A DNA stretch of 62,569 bases from Marinovum sp. GTDB lineage: Bacteria > Pseudomonadota > Alphaproteobacteria > Rhodobacterales > Rhodobacteraceae. A program made the translations under genes and the position numbers. Where the stretch lies: contig JAKVBH010000024.1 of assembly GCA_022447495.1 (NCBI GenBank), positions 1 to 62,569 on the forward strand, written 5' to 3'. The notes beneath the pieces are model-generated. The model worked only from the letters and a program-made list of their open reading frames with translations, ran no database searches and was not told where the DNA came from. Shown piece after piece: positions 42,768 to 52,799 of the stretch (position 1 is its first letter; each line of letters starts with the position of its first letter).

Positions 42768-45700
42768 ATGATCGAGACATGCGCATCTCTCCACCAAGCT
42801 GGGATTCGTCAACGCAGCCTGCGCAAGCATTGCCGTCTGGGCCGTGCTACCGAGTTGGTTTTCATCATGGCAACCGGAGCGACCGTTGTGTTGAGCACGG
42901 GAGCGGCCACCGCCCAACAAACCTGGATCGACGGCAACGCCGACAACGATTGGAACTTGACGGATCCCAACTGGGACGGAGGCGTCAATTTCACCAATGG
43001 CAACGGCGCTATTTTCCAGGGAACCGCCGAAACCGTCACCATCGATGAAGCGGGCGGAGTTCAAGCCGCTGACGTGACATTCAACGTCGACGGGTACACG
43101 ATCGACGGCAACGACCTTGATGTCACAGGCACGCTTGGCGTCACCACGGATGCCCAAAGCGCCACGATCAGCACCAATATCGCAAACGGCCTAACGGTAG
43201 GCGGCGAAGGGACAGTGAACCTGTCCGGGACCATTGGTGGTGACGTGATCATCAACGCAACCGGCGCGGACGTGAACTTCTCCGGGTCCTCCGTGGCTGG
43301 CTCTTTGACCACCTCCGGGACTGGCACCAGCACCATCGGCGCCGTCAACTTCGACGACGAGCTGAGCCAATCGGCTGGCACGCTCAACATCACCGGTGCA
43401 GCGACGTTCAACAACACTGGAACCGATGAAAGCACGATCAGCGGGGGCACACTCAACGTGGACGCGGCCACCAATTTCGGCGGCACAGTGAACCTCTCAT
43501 CCGGTGCGACCTACGACCAGAACGCAGCCGTCACCGGCAACATCTCCACCGCCAGCACCAACGCCGACATCGGAGCCAATGTGACGGGCACCTTGGATGT
43601 CACTGGCGGCTCGACCACAATCTCAGGGCCGTCGACAATTACCGGCGCAATCTCTGCCAATGCCGGAACATTGACCCTCGGCAACTCTGTGAGTGTGTCT
43701 GCGGACGGCAACCTGACCGTCGGTGACAGCGGCACAGGGAACGGTATCGTCAATCTCGCCGACTCTGCAGCGCTCACCGGTGATATGACCGTGAACTCCG
43801 ACGGGACGCTGAACACAAACGCAAACAGCACGATCACCGGCGACGTCTCAAACAGCGGGATCTTTGATCTCACGGGCGATGCCAATGTGTCCGGCGACGT
43901 GACCAACAGCGGCACAATCCAATCGTCCGCAGCGGGCGACGAACTGACTATAAACGGCACAAACGGTGTCTTTACGTCTCAAGGGACAATCGACGGCTCC
44001 ACGGGTGATCTCACCATCACGGCCACCGAAATCGAACTGCGCACAGGCCACTCGACCACGGGAACGGTAAGCCTGTCTGCAACGACGCTTGATTATGGCA
44101 TCGACGCGGACATCTCTGGGTCGTTGACCTCGAATATTGTCATCCAAAGCGGCTCCGAGCTTGATGTGACGGGCGACACGACCATCACAGCCGCAGACGC
44201 GATCACCGACATGGTCGTCGAAGGCACGCTCGACATTGAAGCGGGCAACCGGTTCGAAGCGGGCTCCATCCAAAACGACGGCACCATCGAGGTGCGCGCC
44301 GGCTCCACGCTGGCGGGCACAGATAACACGTTGACCAACAACGCTGCTCTGAACGTGGCCGATGGCGGCACCGTGACCGATGCGGGTGCAATCATCAACA
44401 ATACCACCGGCACAATCACCTTCGCGGGCGATGCGACATTCGATGCGGACGACAACAACGACAGTGGCGGCACAGATTTCATAACCAATGAAGGCTCCAT
44501 TGTCGTCAACGCGGGCGCAGGGTCCACGACGCAAACCGTTGCAGTGGGCTCCGACGCACTGACGAACCAAAACGGCGGTACGCTCGACATAAACTCCGGT
44601 ACGATCAACGGCATCACGACGCTCACAAACACCTCGACGTCCGCTTCAGCGATCGACGTCGCCTCCGGCGCGACCCTGGACGCTGATACTGTTGCCTCCT
44701 CTGCGGGGACCATCACCAATGCGGGCGATATCGACGCGGCCGTGAACCTCACAGGGTCTGCAGCGCTGGATGTGAACTCTGGCACGATCACTGGCAACCT
44801 CAATGTGGACACTTCCGGCTCCGTGACTTTGACCGGCACCGTGACGGGCACACTCGAAGTGGACAGTGGCGTGGCCGATGTGGACGGGGCTTCGACCATC
44901 ACTGGCGCGATCACCGTTGGCGATGGCTCCGGCACGGCAAATACTGCTGAACTTGAGGTCAGCACCGGCATCACGCTCACCGCAAGCGGTAACACCACCG
45001 TCTCCGGCTCCGACGGGCTTCTGGATGTCGATGGCACACTCACAGGCAACGTCGCCAACGCGGGCAACACAGACAACGATGGCTCCATCGGCGGCAGCGT
45101 GACCAACACCGGCACATTGACCCATGCCGGCGGCATCGGTGGGTCGCTCACGCAAAACACCGGCGGCAACACAACCGTTGATGGCGCGGCGGCCACCGTC
45201 ACCGGCCTTGTCGACATCAACAACGGCACGCTCAACATCACCAACGGCAACCAGCTCACAGGTGATAGCGGCGGCACGCTGACCACCGATGTGGACATCG
45301 CATCGGGGGGTACGCTCGACATCGACAGCGGCGGTACCCTGGTCGGCAACGTCTCCAACGCAAGCTCGAGCGCAAGTATCAACGATGGCACGCTCACGGG
45401 CGATGTCGCCAACTCTGGCTCTTTTGACAACAACAACTCGGTCTCCGGAACGATCACCAACACCGGGTCCTTGACCCACGCTGGAGGCGCTGCTGCGCTA
45501 ACCCAGAGCACGGGTGGCAACACAACAATCGACGGCGCAGCGGCCACGCTGACTGGCGTCGCGGACATCAATGCGGGCACGCTCAATGTTGCCACAGGTG
45601 GTCAGCTGACCGCAGACACCGGCGCATCCGCGACCACCGATGTGGATATCGCGGCAGGTGCGACCCTCGACATCGATACGGGCGGTACCCTGGTCGGTAA

Positions 45701-48614
45701 CGTCGCCAACGCAGGCACCAGCCCAAGCATCAACGACGGCACGCTCACGGGCGATCTTGCCAACTCCGGGACGTTTGACAACAACGGCTCCGTCTCAGGC
45801 ACCATCACCAATACCGGTACCTTGAACCACTCTGGCGGCGCGGGCGCTCTGACGCAAAACACCACTGGCAACACCACAATTGATGGTGCAGCCGCCACCG
45901 TTACGGGCCTCGTCGATATCAACGCGGGCAGGCTCAATATCACAAACGGCAACCAGCTCTCTGCCGATACCGGTGGGACGCTGACCACCGATGTGGATAT
46001 CGCGGCGGGCGCGACCCTCGACATCGATACGGGCGGTACCCTGGTCGGTAACGTCGCCAACGCAGGCACCAGCCCAAGCATCAACGACGGCACGCTCACG
46101 GGCGATCTGGCCAACTCCGGGACGTTCGACAACAACGGCTCCGTCTCTGGCACGATCACCAATACTGGCACCTTGAACCACTCTGGCGGCGCGGGCGCTC
46201 TGACGCAAAACACCACTGGCAACACCACAATTGATGGTGCAGCCGCCACCGTTACGGGCCTTGTCGATATCAACGCGGGCACGCTCAACATCACCAACGG
46301 CAACCAACTTTCTGCTGATACCGGTGGGACGCTGACGACCGACGTGGACATCGCGTCAGGCGGTACGCTCGACATCGACAGCGGTGGTACCCTCGTTGGT
46401 AACGTCGCAAACGCAAGCTCTTCTGCGAGCGTCAACGACGGCACGCTGACCGGCGATCTGGCGAACTCCGGTTCGTTCGACAACAACGGCACAGTCTCCG
46501 GCACGATCACCAACACCGGGTCCTTGACCCACGCTGGAGGCGCTGCGGCGTTGACCCAGAACACGGGCGGCAACACCACAATCGATGGAGCGGCTGCAAC
46601 GCTCACAGGCGTCGCAGACATCAATGCAGGCACGCTCAATGTTGCCACAGGGGGTCAGCTGACCGCAGACACCGGCGGCACCAACGCAACCGACGTCGAT
46701 GTGTCTGGCACGGCTGTTCTCGACAACGACGGCGCGATCGTCGGCAACGTCCTGTTGCAAGCCTCAGCGGCCAACCCAAGCGAAAACGCGGGCACAATCA
46801 CCGGCGATTTTCAAATCGACTCCGGTCGCCTCGACATCGATGGCAATTCAACGATCACAGGTGTGAGCACGATCAACGCAGGCGAAATGCGCGTGTTGGA
46901 TGGCTTCTCGCTCACAACCGGCGCAGCTGGAGGTTCCGCGAACGAGCTTACCCTCGCATCGGGCGCAACAATTGAGGTCGGAACGGGTTCCACGCTCGCC
47001 AATTCCGATACCACTGAGACAATGACTTTCGACAGTGGCTCTAACGTCGTGCTCTACAATAATGCGACGCTGGGTGGCGCAGTGATAATCAACGGTATGC
47101 TTCGCGCCGAAGGCGGCACATCCACCAGTACAAACGCAGGGAGCCCCGCGGCCATCGGCGTTGAAACCGCAGGCACGGGTTCCGCGACAATCAATGGCAA
47201 TGTCACACTTGGGTCCAGCGGCACCATCGACCTCGCAGATGGCTCGATCGGCGACAGCTTGACGATCAATGGCACGCTGACCGCCAGCGCCGGTACGGTC
47301 AACCTGGACGCCAATTTGGCTCTGGGATCTGCGGCCACCGATGTGGACACTGTAACAGTCACCGGTGTCTCAACGGGCACTCTTACGATTGTCATCAACG
47401 ACGTCACCACCGGGATCTATGGAGACACGGGCACCAACGTTCGACGGATCGTCGATCTTGCCGCGGGTAGTTCGGTCACGCCCGTACTGGGCAGCATTCC
47501 TATCGATCCAACCAACACCTATGTCTACTCGCTGGGAAGTGATGGGGAAGATATCTTTCTCAACGCGACCCTCAACAGTGCGACTGTTGGTCTTGTTGGC
47601 GCGATCGGGTCGGCCCAGACTCTGATCTCGGCGGTCATAAACAGACCAACAAGCCCATTCATCACCACGCTCAACAATGTTGAAGCGGATCAAGGGTGCA
47701 ACGACGGGGCATGGTTCCGCTACCAAAACGGTTATGCAAATGCGACAGGGACCTCAGAAGCGGGGATCACATCGGTCACCGCAGACACCCGTTCCCGCTA
47801 CAGCGGTTTCCAGTTCGGGACGGACAAATATTGCTTTGACTTTACCCAAGACCCAGCGACGGACGACTACTACGGTCTGATTTTTGGCTACAACCAAGCC
47901 TCAACCGAACAAGACGTACCAAATTCTGTCACAGGCCAGATCGACTCTGTGACGCAGCTCGATCTGGAGCAGTTTTACGGTGGTGTGTATTATGCCGCGG
48001 TGCGCGGCAACCTCAGCTACGAGGTTCAGGCAAGGGCCGAAATGACGAACTACACGATCAATTCCAAAGCAATGAATGGCGTGGCACTTCCGGTGGATGA
48101 CACCACCTTCAGCACAAATGCCTACACGCTCTCGGGCTCGGCCGCCTACCAATATGGTCTTGGCGAAAACAGCCCGTTTGTGGTGGTGCCAAACATCGGC
48201 TTCTCGATCACCCGCACCGCGGAGGCGTCGGTCGATCTGGATAACGGCGCGCGCATCGAGTTCGACGAGAACATCAACTCGGTGTTGTTTGCTGGGGCTA
48301 CGTTGGCCTACGGCACAGCCGATGAAGCCACCGGCACATCCACCTTCGTCTTCGGCACCCTTACGCGGTATTTCAATCTGTCCGAGGACTCAACTTCTAC
48401 TGTGATCGATAGCGCCGGCAACGAAACCAAAGCGACCAGTACTGCTTTGCCTGACTATTCAGAGCTGTCACTGGGCTATCAGTTCAATCGCGAATACGGT
48501 TCGGTCGAAGCGGGCAACCTCCGGAAATTTTCCGCCGCGATCCGCGCCGATGGAAGGGTTGGCACAGACTTTGAGTCTGGTGCCATCACCGCTCAAATCC
48601 GGTTCCAGTTTTAG
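42768..48614 (+). CDS. Large repeat-rich autotransporter (type V secreted surface protein)
   Basis: A 1948-residue protein. The N-terminus is long and positively charged before a hydrophobic core (about 30-48, STGAATAQQ cleavage), like the extended signal peptides of autotransporters. The passenger (about 50-1640) is Gly/Ser/Thr/Asn/Asp-rich beta-helix sequence with many GTLT, GNV and ITNTG repeats, and has very few cysteines. It includes four highly similar 115-117 residue units (listed separately). The C-terminal about 290 residues form an autotransporter-like beta barrel ending in ITAQIRFQF with the final Phe. No protease or lipase motif is seen, so adhesion or aggregation is the best guess. 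The gene stands alone. Confidence 0.9.
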   Translation: MIETCASLHQAGIRQRSLRKHCRLGRATELVFIMATGATVVLSTGAATAQQTWIDGNADNDWNLTDPNWDGGVNFTNGNGAIFQGTAETVTIDEAGGVQAADVTFNVDGYTIDGNDLDVTGTLGVTTDAQSATISTNIANGLTVGGEGTVNLSGTIGGDVIINATGADVNFSGSSVAGSLTTSGTGTSTIGAVNFDDELSQSAGTLNITGAATFNNTGTDESTISGGTLNVDAATNFGGTVNLSSGATYDQNAAVTGNISTASTNADIGANVTGTLDVTGGSTTISGPSTITGAISANAGTLTLGNSVSVSADGNLTVGDSGTGNGIVNLADSAALTGDMTVNSDGTLNTNANSTITGDVSNSGIFDLTGDANVSGDVTNSGTIQSSAAGDELTINGTNGVFTSQGTIDGSTGDLTITATEIELRTGHSTTGTVSLSATTLDYGIDADISGSLTSNIVIQSGSELDVTGDTTITAADAITDMVVEGTLDIEAGNRFEAGSIQNDGTIEVRAGSTLAGTDNTLTNNAALNVADGGTVTDAGAIINNTTGTITFAGDATFDADDNNDSGGTDFITNEGSIVVNAGAGSTTQTVAVGSDALTNQNGGTLDINSGTINGITTLTNTSTSASAIDVASGATLDADTVASSAGTITNAGDIDAAVNLTGSAALDVNSGTITGNLNVDTSGSVTLTGTVTGTLEVDSGVADVDGASTITGAITVGDGSGTANTAELEVSTGITLTASGNTTVSGSDGLLDVDGTLTGNVANAGNTDNDGSIGGSVTNTGTLTHAGGIGGSLTQNTGGNTTVDGAAATVTGLVDINNGTLNITNGNQLTGDSGGTLTTDVDIASGGTLDIDSGGTLVGNVSNASSSASINDGTLTGDVANSGSFDNNNSVSGTITNTGSLTHAGGAAALTQSTGGNTTIDGAAATLTGVADINAGTLNVATGGQLTADTGASATTDVDIAAGATLDIDTGGTLVGNVANAGTSPSINDGTLTGDLANSGTFDNNGSVSGTITNTGTLNHSGGAGALTQNTTGNTTIDGAAATVTGLVDINAGRLNITNGNQLSADTGGTLTTDVDIAAGATLDIDTGGTLVGNVANAGTSPSINDGTLTGDLANSGTFDNNGSVSGTITNTGTLNHSGGAGALTQNTTGNTTIDGAAATVTGLVDINAGTLNITNGNQLSADTGGTLTTDVDIASGGTLDIDSGGTLVGNVANASSSASVNDGTLTGDLANSGSFDNNGTVSGTITNTGSLTHAGGAAALTQNTGGNTTIDGAAATLTGVADINAGTLNVATGGQLTADTGGTNATDVDVSGTAVLDNDGAIVGNVLLQASAANPSENAGTITGDFQIDSGRLDIDGNSTITGVSTINAGEMRVLDGFSLTTGAAGGSANELTLASGATIEVGTGSTLANSDTTETMTFDSGSNVVLYNNATLGGAVIINGMLRAEGGTSTSTNAGSPAAIGVETAGTGSATINGNVTLGSSGTIDLADGSIGDSLTINGTLTASAGTVNLDANLALGSAATDVDTVTVTGVSTGTLTIVINDVTTGIYGDTGTNVRRIVDLAAGSSVTPVLGSIPIDPTNTYVYSLGSDGEDIFLNATLNSATVGLVGAIGSAQTLISAVINRPTSPFITTLNNVEADQGCNDGAWFRYQNGYANATGTSEAGITSVTADTRSRYSGFQFGTDKYCFDFTQDPATDDYYGLIFGYNQASTEQDVPNSVTGQIDSVTQLDLEQFYGGVYYAAVRGNLSYEVQARAEMTNYTINSKAMNGVALPVDDTTFSTNAYTLSGSAAYQYGLGENSPFVVVPNIGFSITRTAEASVDLDNGARIEFDENINSVLFAGATLAYGTADEATGTSTFVFGTLTRYFNLSEDSTSTVIDSAGNETKATSTALPDYSELSLGYQFNREYGSVEAGNLRKFSAAIRADGRVGTDFESGAITAQIRFQF
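45045..46742 (+). repeat. 351-bp tandem repeats in the autotransporter passenger
   Basis: Five units occur in register: a shorter 300-bp unit (45045-45344), then units at 45345, 45696 and 46047 of exactly 351 bp, and a last of 345 bp at 46398-46742. Each encodes a GNVANA to GGTLV unit of 117 residues. The units at 45696 and 46047 are almost identical in protein, differing at an R/T position and near the end, and are also close at DNA level, which points to recent duplication or gene conversion. Copy number may vary between strains, and assembly errors are possible here. Confidence 0.93.
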
Positions 48615-48762
48615 GTATGCAAAACTCAAAGGGCGCCGCTCTAGCCCCAAGGCGCCGCTTCTTTCTCAAAGTATCGGTCGACTTTGTGCCAGGCATGGGA
48701 CAGGATGGATCGGAACAAGACAGAAGGCACATTTTGGCCAGCGATCAATAGGCGGAGGAACG

Positions 48763-49359
48763 ATGACAGGCGTTCATACCGACCAAGACACCGAAGACAA
48801 AACAGTGCCCCCGCGGCGCACGGTTCGGTTCGACAGCCCTTTGGATTTATTTCGTCAAATCCCTGAAATTCAACAATTTACACATGCCCGCCCCGCAGCA
48901 GGCGAAACGCACTACGCGTGTCTGCATCGTTTACGGGAATCTGAAACAGTGGAAGACGCGCTTGTGTTGGCGGCATTTGCTGCAGAAATCCGGGATGCGA
49001 TTGCCTGGGCACACAAAGCCATGCGCACCGTTTTGCCCGAATCCAGCCAACAAGATCAGCATCTTTTGCGCTGGATTGAGCAATGGCTCACCATGCCAAG
49101 CGACGAAAACCGTTGGCGTACGATGTCGGTCGCTCTTTTTGCAAATGAACGCACGCCCGCGGTTTACCTTGGGCTGGCTGTAGGGTGGTCAGGAGGCGCG
49201 ATCGCGCCAAACGATCCAACCCAAGCGCCGCCCTGGCGCGCAGCTCATGCCGTGGAAACTGCACTTTTGACCGCTGTGTCGCGCGGCGCTGTGGAGCATA
49301 GAGACGCCTATCTCGCGCGCGTCCTTGATCTGGCCAATGGGCTTTTCCGTGTCCACTGA
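48763..49359 (+). CDS. DUF6931-like protein (second copy in window)
   Basis: A 198-residue soluble protein, started at the ATG at 48763 because a GGCGGAGG ribosome site lies just before it and the upstream frame is not protein-like. It shares the layout of the protein at 9251: a helical AIAWAHKAMRTVLP segment, a WLTMPSDENRWR segment matching W-DPSD-NRIR, and then GLAVGWSGGAIAP. It opens an operon with a PP2C phosphatase and a Ser/Thr kinase. The same family thus sits both beside VgrG-PAAR and beside the phospho-switch, tying this operon to T6SS. Its stop overlaps the phosphatase start region by 23 bases. Confidence 0.72.
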   Translation: MTGVHTDQDTEDKTVPPRRTVRFDSPLDLFRQIPEIQQFTHARPAAGETHYACLHRLRESETVEDALVLAAFAAEIRDAIAWAHKAMRTVLPESSQQDQHLLRWIEQWLTMPSDENRWRTMSVALFANERTPAVYLGLAVGWSGGAIAPNDPTQAPPWRAAHAVETALLTAVSRGAVEHRDAYLARVLDLANGLFRVH

Positions 49360-50194
49360 AGCCCGTACCTCGCCCAATGGCGCCACGCGTGCACCGTTGA
49401 TCAAGCCCATCAAAAACTTCCGGTTTGAAGTGGCGGCCGACACCAATGTTGGGCTGAAACGCAAGATCAACGAAGACAGCATTCTGGGCGATGACATTGA
49501 ACCGGTCTGGCTTGTTGCCGATGGCATGGGCGGACACGCCGCAGGCGATTTTGCAAGTCAAACCATTGTAGCGGCAATGCAAACGCTTGGGGTTGCTGCA
49601 AGTTGGGAAGATCTCAACCACCGTTTTGTGCACCGGCTCAGACATGCAAACACGCGCATCTACCACCACGCCGAAGAACAGGGTAACGGAGCCATCGGTT
49701 CAACCATCGCCGCCCTTTTGGCCCATGAAGGACGCTTCGTGTGCTGTTGGTCGGGCGACAGTCGGGTCTATCGGCTGCGTGGTCGGCACCTGCGGCAAAT
49801 CACCAAGGACCACACCGAACTCCAGGCGCTCCTTGATGCCGGCCACATCTCGTTGGAGGACGCCGAAAACTATCCACGCAAAAACGTCATAACCCAAGCC
49901 ATCGGCGTGGCTGAAGATGCAGATTTCGATGCCGTCGAAGGGCGTCTGACCGATGGGGATGTTTTTCTGATCTGCTCCGATGGTTTGACGGAATACTTCG
50001 GCGACCCAGAGATAGAGGCCATCCTAAATGCCCATGGCCGTGACTTGGAAACTGCATGCGAGACACTTATTTTCCAAGCGGTGGAACGCGGCGGCAAAGA
50101 CAACGTCTCTGTCATTGTGATCCGTGCCTACGAATTGTCGCTCCCATTTGCTCCCATTGTTGACGGCTATCCTGAAATTGAAGGTGCTCAGTGA
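49337..50194 (+). CDS. PP2C-family serine/threonine phosphatase (second copy)
   Basis: A 285-residue phosphatase from the ATG at 49337. All PP2C motifs are present: NEDSILGDD, VADGMGGHAAGDFAS, GDSRVYRL, CSDGLTEYF and GGKDNVSVIVI. Compared with the T6SS pppA product it has about 35 extra N-terminal residues and a longer C-terminus. The kinase gene starts inside its stop codon (TGATG), so kinase and phosphatase are made together, as in the PpkA/PppA pair. It likely resets phosphorylation of the kinase, TssL or TagH. Confidence 0.93.
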   Translation: MGFSVSTEARTSPNGATRAPLIKPIKNFRFEVAADTNVGLKRKINEDSILGDDIEPVWLVADGMGGHAAGDFASQTIVAAMQTLGVAASWEDLNHRFVHRLRHANTRIYHHAEEQGNGAIGSTIAALLAHEGRFVCCWSGDSRVYRLRGRHLRQITKDHTELQALLDAGHISLEDAENYPRKNVITQAIGVAEDADFDAVEGRLTDGDVFLICSDGLTEYFGDPEIEAILNAHGRDLETACETLIFQAVERGGKDNVSVIVIRAYELSLPFAPIVDGYPEIEGAQ

Positions 50195-52182
50195 TGTCTC
50201 AAACCACGCCGCCTTCCGGGTATGACGACGATGAAGAAGATGACCGCACCGTCATAGCGCCACTTTCTCCGAAAAGCCCAACGCAAACCGCGATCCAAGA
50301 CGAAGTCGAAGAAGATACCGACGCAACAATCATCGCGCCGATGGGAGGTGACGCGACTTCAACCGGGTCCCAAAACGCACCTGTCGAGGCCAATGGGCTC
50401 GAACCTGGGATGCTCATCAACAACATGTATCGGGTCGAGCACGCGCTGGATCAGGGCGGCATGGGCCGGGTCTTTCGCGGAGTTGAAACCGAGACCGACG
50501 AACCGGTGGCGATCAAGGTCATCTTGCCGGAAATTGCCGACGACCAGAAATTTGGCGGCATGTTCCGAGACGAGGCCAAAACCCTCCGTCAACTGCACCA
50601 TGACGCGATCGTGCGCTACTTCTCGTATTTCTCGCCGTCCGAACAGTTGAACATGCATGTCTTGGTGATGGACTTCATCAATGGCATGGCGTTGTCGGAT
50701 CACCTCAAGAAAAAGGGCGCGCTCAGCGTGCCACAATGTTGTGATCTCTTCGCGCGCTTGGCCGATGGTCTGCAAGTTGCCCACGATAAAGGCGTGATCC
50801 ACCGCGACCTATCGCCCGATAACGTGATGCTGCCCGGCGATAATATTTCCAAGGCAGTGCTCATCGATTTTGGCATCGCACAATCGACCCAAATCAAAGA
50901 TAGCGCCCTCGGCAACGATTTCGCCGGTAAGCTCAAATATGCTTCCCCCGAACAGTTGGAGGGTGGTGCGGCCAACACAGATGGGCGCTCCGACATTTAC
51001 TCGCTTGGCCTTTTGTTGATAGCAGCCTCCACCGGTGCCCCGCTCAACATGGGGCGTAACTTCCTAGAAGCACAGGAAAAACGCAAAACAGTCCCGGAGC
51101 TTGGGCCAGTGCCGTTTGAATTCCGCGTCGTGCTTGAGACAATGCTGCAACCCGAGCCTGAGAACCGGTTTGCCACGATGTCTGATGTCAAACGCGCGTT
51201 TGAAAACATCGCTGCCGGGCGCGATGCTTTTGCCATTACCACCGATGTGACCCGTCGCGGCGACATGACCATGCGTCCGACCGAAGGGTTGCAAGCCGCG
51301 CCGGTACTCTATAGCGGGACAAATCCCGGTGTTGGGACTACTGGCACGGCCTCCGGCATCTCCCAAGTGGGGGCCGGTACGCATAATGAGTTCGACGATG
51401 CCTCGCCCTCGTCTGGAGGTGGCCTCAAATACATACTGATCGGGCTAGTGCTTGCGGGTGTGATTGGTGGCGGCGCCTATGTGGCCATGCCGGAATTGCT
51501 CACTGGCTCAAACAGCAGCGACACAGCACTAGAGGCCAAAGCCGAAGAAGATACCGGTCCCGTGCGCCTGGAAGGTAGCCGCGAAGCTTTCCTAGCTGAG
51601 ACACTGCCCGATGGATGCGCGTTTGCGACACTGCGCCGCTTTGGCCCCAATGCTGGACAGATTGAGGCGTTTGCCCAACCTGGCATGGACATGGACGGCA
51701 TACCCGATGCTTGGGCCACGAACTTCGGCACACCGCCCACAGTGCTGAACCGCACCATAAGCGCGCAGCAATGCGCAGCACTCACACTGACGCGGCGATT
51801 TCAAGGCACAGCAGGCGCGGGCATGGAACTGACCCTGCGCAGCAACATGGTGTCTCGCGAGGAAGGGATCGTGGGCACGGTTCATGGCTCAGCGGGGCGC
51901 GCAGATTGGCTGGCACTCATCACGCCTGAAGGTCGTGTCTTTGCGCTTACACGCCAGTTCGAGGACCCTATTGGCGATGAACGCCAATTCTCTTTCCGCA
52001 TGCGCGGCGCGCAGCTGGGAAGTTACCTCGTGATGTCGATCACGTCAGAGAAAGCCCTCGTTCGCGCTGCAGCCATGCAAGATGGCACGCTGGCCGTCGA
52101 CCTTTTTGAATTGATCGGCCGGGAACTCGGAAACGACCTACGAGGAGCCGTCGACATCGCTTTTCTCGAACTTGGGACATAG
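50194..52182 (+). CDS. ppkA: PpkA-like transmembrane serine/threonine kinase
   Basis: A 662-residue kinase. The acidic N-terminus carries two FHA-type threonine motifs, DRTVIAP (T19) and DATIIAP (T45). The Hanks kinase domain (about 77-345) is intact: Gly loop DQGGMGRVF, VAIK lysine (K107 area), HRDLSPDN (about 203-210), DFG (about 224) and YASPEQ. A disordered linker leads to one membrane helix (about 409-430), and the periplasmic domain (about 462-662) resembles the C-terminal domain of the TonB-like protein at 27170, including a QCAAL motif. T6SS kinases of this type start the TssL/Fha switch on sensing an envelope signal. The symbol ppkA is by analogy. Confidence 0.9.
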   Translation: MSQTTPPSGYDDDEEDDRTVIAPLSPKSPTQTAIQDEVEEDTDATIIAPMGGDATSTGSQNAPVEANGLEPGMLINNMYRVEHALDQGGMGRVFRGVETETDEPVAIKVILPEIADDQKFGGMFRDEAKTLRQLHHDAIVRYFSYFSPSEQLNMHVLVMDFINGMALSDHLKKKGALSVPQCCDLFARLADGLQVAHDKGVIHRDLSPDNVMLPGDNISKAVLIDFGIAQSTQIKDSALGNDFAGKLKYASPEQLEGGAANTDGRSDIYSLGLLLIAASTGAPLNMGRNFLEAQEKRKTVPELGPVPFEFRVVLETMLQPEPENRFATMSDVKRAFENIAAGRDAFAITTDVTRRGDMTMRPTEGLQAAPVLYSGTNPGVGTTGTASGISQVGAGTHNEFDDASPSSGGGLKYILIGLVLAGVIGGGAYVAMPELLTGSNSSDTALEAKAEEDTGPVRLEGSREAFLAETLPDGCAFATLRRFGPNAGQIEAFAQPGMDMDGIPDAWATNFGTPPTVLNRTISAQQCAALTLTRRFQGTAGAGMELTLRSNMVSREEGIVGTVHGSAGRADWLALITPEGRVFALTRQFEDPIGDERQFSFRMRGAQLGSYLVMSITSEKALVRAAAMQDGTLAVDLFELIGRELGNDLRGAVDIAFLELGT

Positions 52183-52265
52183 GGCAACCCTCCGCGACAC
52201 AATTCGCGCCTCCCGAGTTGGTGCTGATGACTCATCATGAGTGACGTTGCTTCGCGTTGCACAAA

Positions 52266-52301
52266 CGTCCGCTTTGAGACCCCCAGGGTTTGAAGCGGAC
52301 G
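52266..52301 (+). terminator. Likely terminator of the kinase operon
   Basis: CGTCCGCTT (52266-52274) and AAGCGGACG (52293-52301) form a perfect 9-bp stem with an 18-base loop that can pair further. It is followed by CGGTGTTTTC, with a short T run. It lies 84 bases after the kinase stop and before the converging VOC gene. Confidence 0.6.
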
Positions 52302-52320
52302 CGGTGTTTTCGATGGCCAC

Positions 52321-52677
52321 TCAGTCAGAAAAGCATAATTTGTTGTGATCAAGGTCTCTGACGTAAGCAGAGTACTTTGGGCCACGTTGATTTGGTGCGC
52401 CTTCGCATGTTCCTCCAAGTTGAACGGCCAATGAGTGCATCTTGTCTACGCTCTCTTTTGTAGCGACGCAGAAGCCAACCATTGGGCCATTTCCATTTGC
52501 GGCAGGCTTTGTGTCGAACGGTATGGCAGTGGCAAAGGTGAAGCCCTCTCCCACCCAGAAGGTCATGCGATCCGATGGCGAGAGGGATTGAAACCCCGCA
52601 CCCTCAAATAGAGAATTGTAGAAGGTTTTTGATGCCTCCATGTCGTTTGTTCCAACAACAAAGTAGTTCATTTTCAT
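52321..52677 (-). CDS. VOC-family (glyoxalase/bleomycin-resistance-like) protein
   Basis: A 118-residue protein from the ATG at 52677 (or 52671). It shows the VOC paired beta-alpha-beta layout: MNYFVVGTNDMEASKTFYN at the start, a MVGFCVATKESVDKMHSLA middle and the end YSAYVRDLDHNKLCFSD. Family members range from lyases and dioxygenases to simple binding proteins; the substrate is unknown. It is divergent from a WYL regulator with about 120 bases between them, so they are probably one regulatory unit. Confidence 0.85.
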   Translation of the reverse strand: MKMNYFVVGTNDMEASKTFYNSLFEGAGFQSLSPSDRMTFWVGEGFTFATAIPFDTKPAANGNGPMVGFCVATKESVDKMHSLAVQLGGTCEGAPNQRGPKYSAYVRDLDHNKLCFSD

Positions 52678-52799
52678 ACCAATATATCCTGTTCTCTGTG
52701 GTTGGCACATTGGTGCCCTGCGGGACTGCAAGCCGGCGAAGATCCGCGTCCGACACGTGGCATATTGATATATGCGTCATTTTAAGTCCTATTTGATGG

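Noticed and set aside
44093..46648. Long minus-strand frames opposite the autotransporter
   Set aside because: Mirror effect of the repetitive Gly/Thr/Asn codons of the passenger; no start context or family match.
45045..46742. Possible CRISPR-like regular repeats
   Set aside because: The repeat unit is 351 bp, coding and in frame, with no short palindromic repeats or unique spacers.
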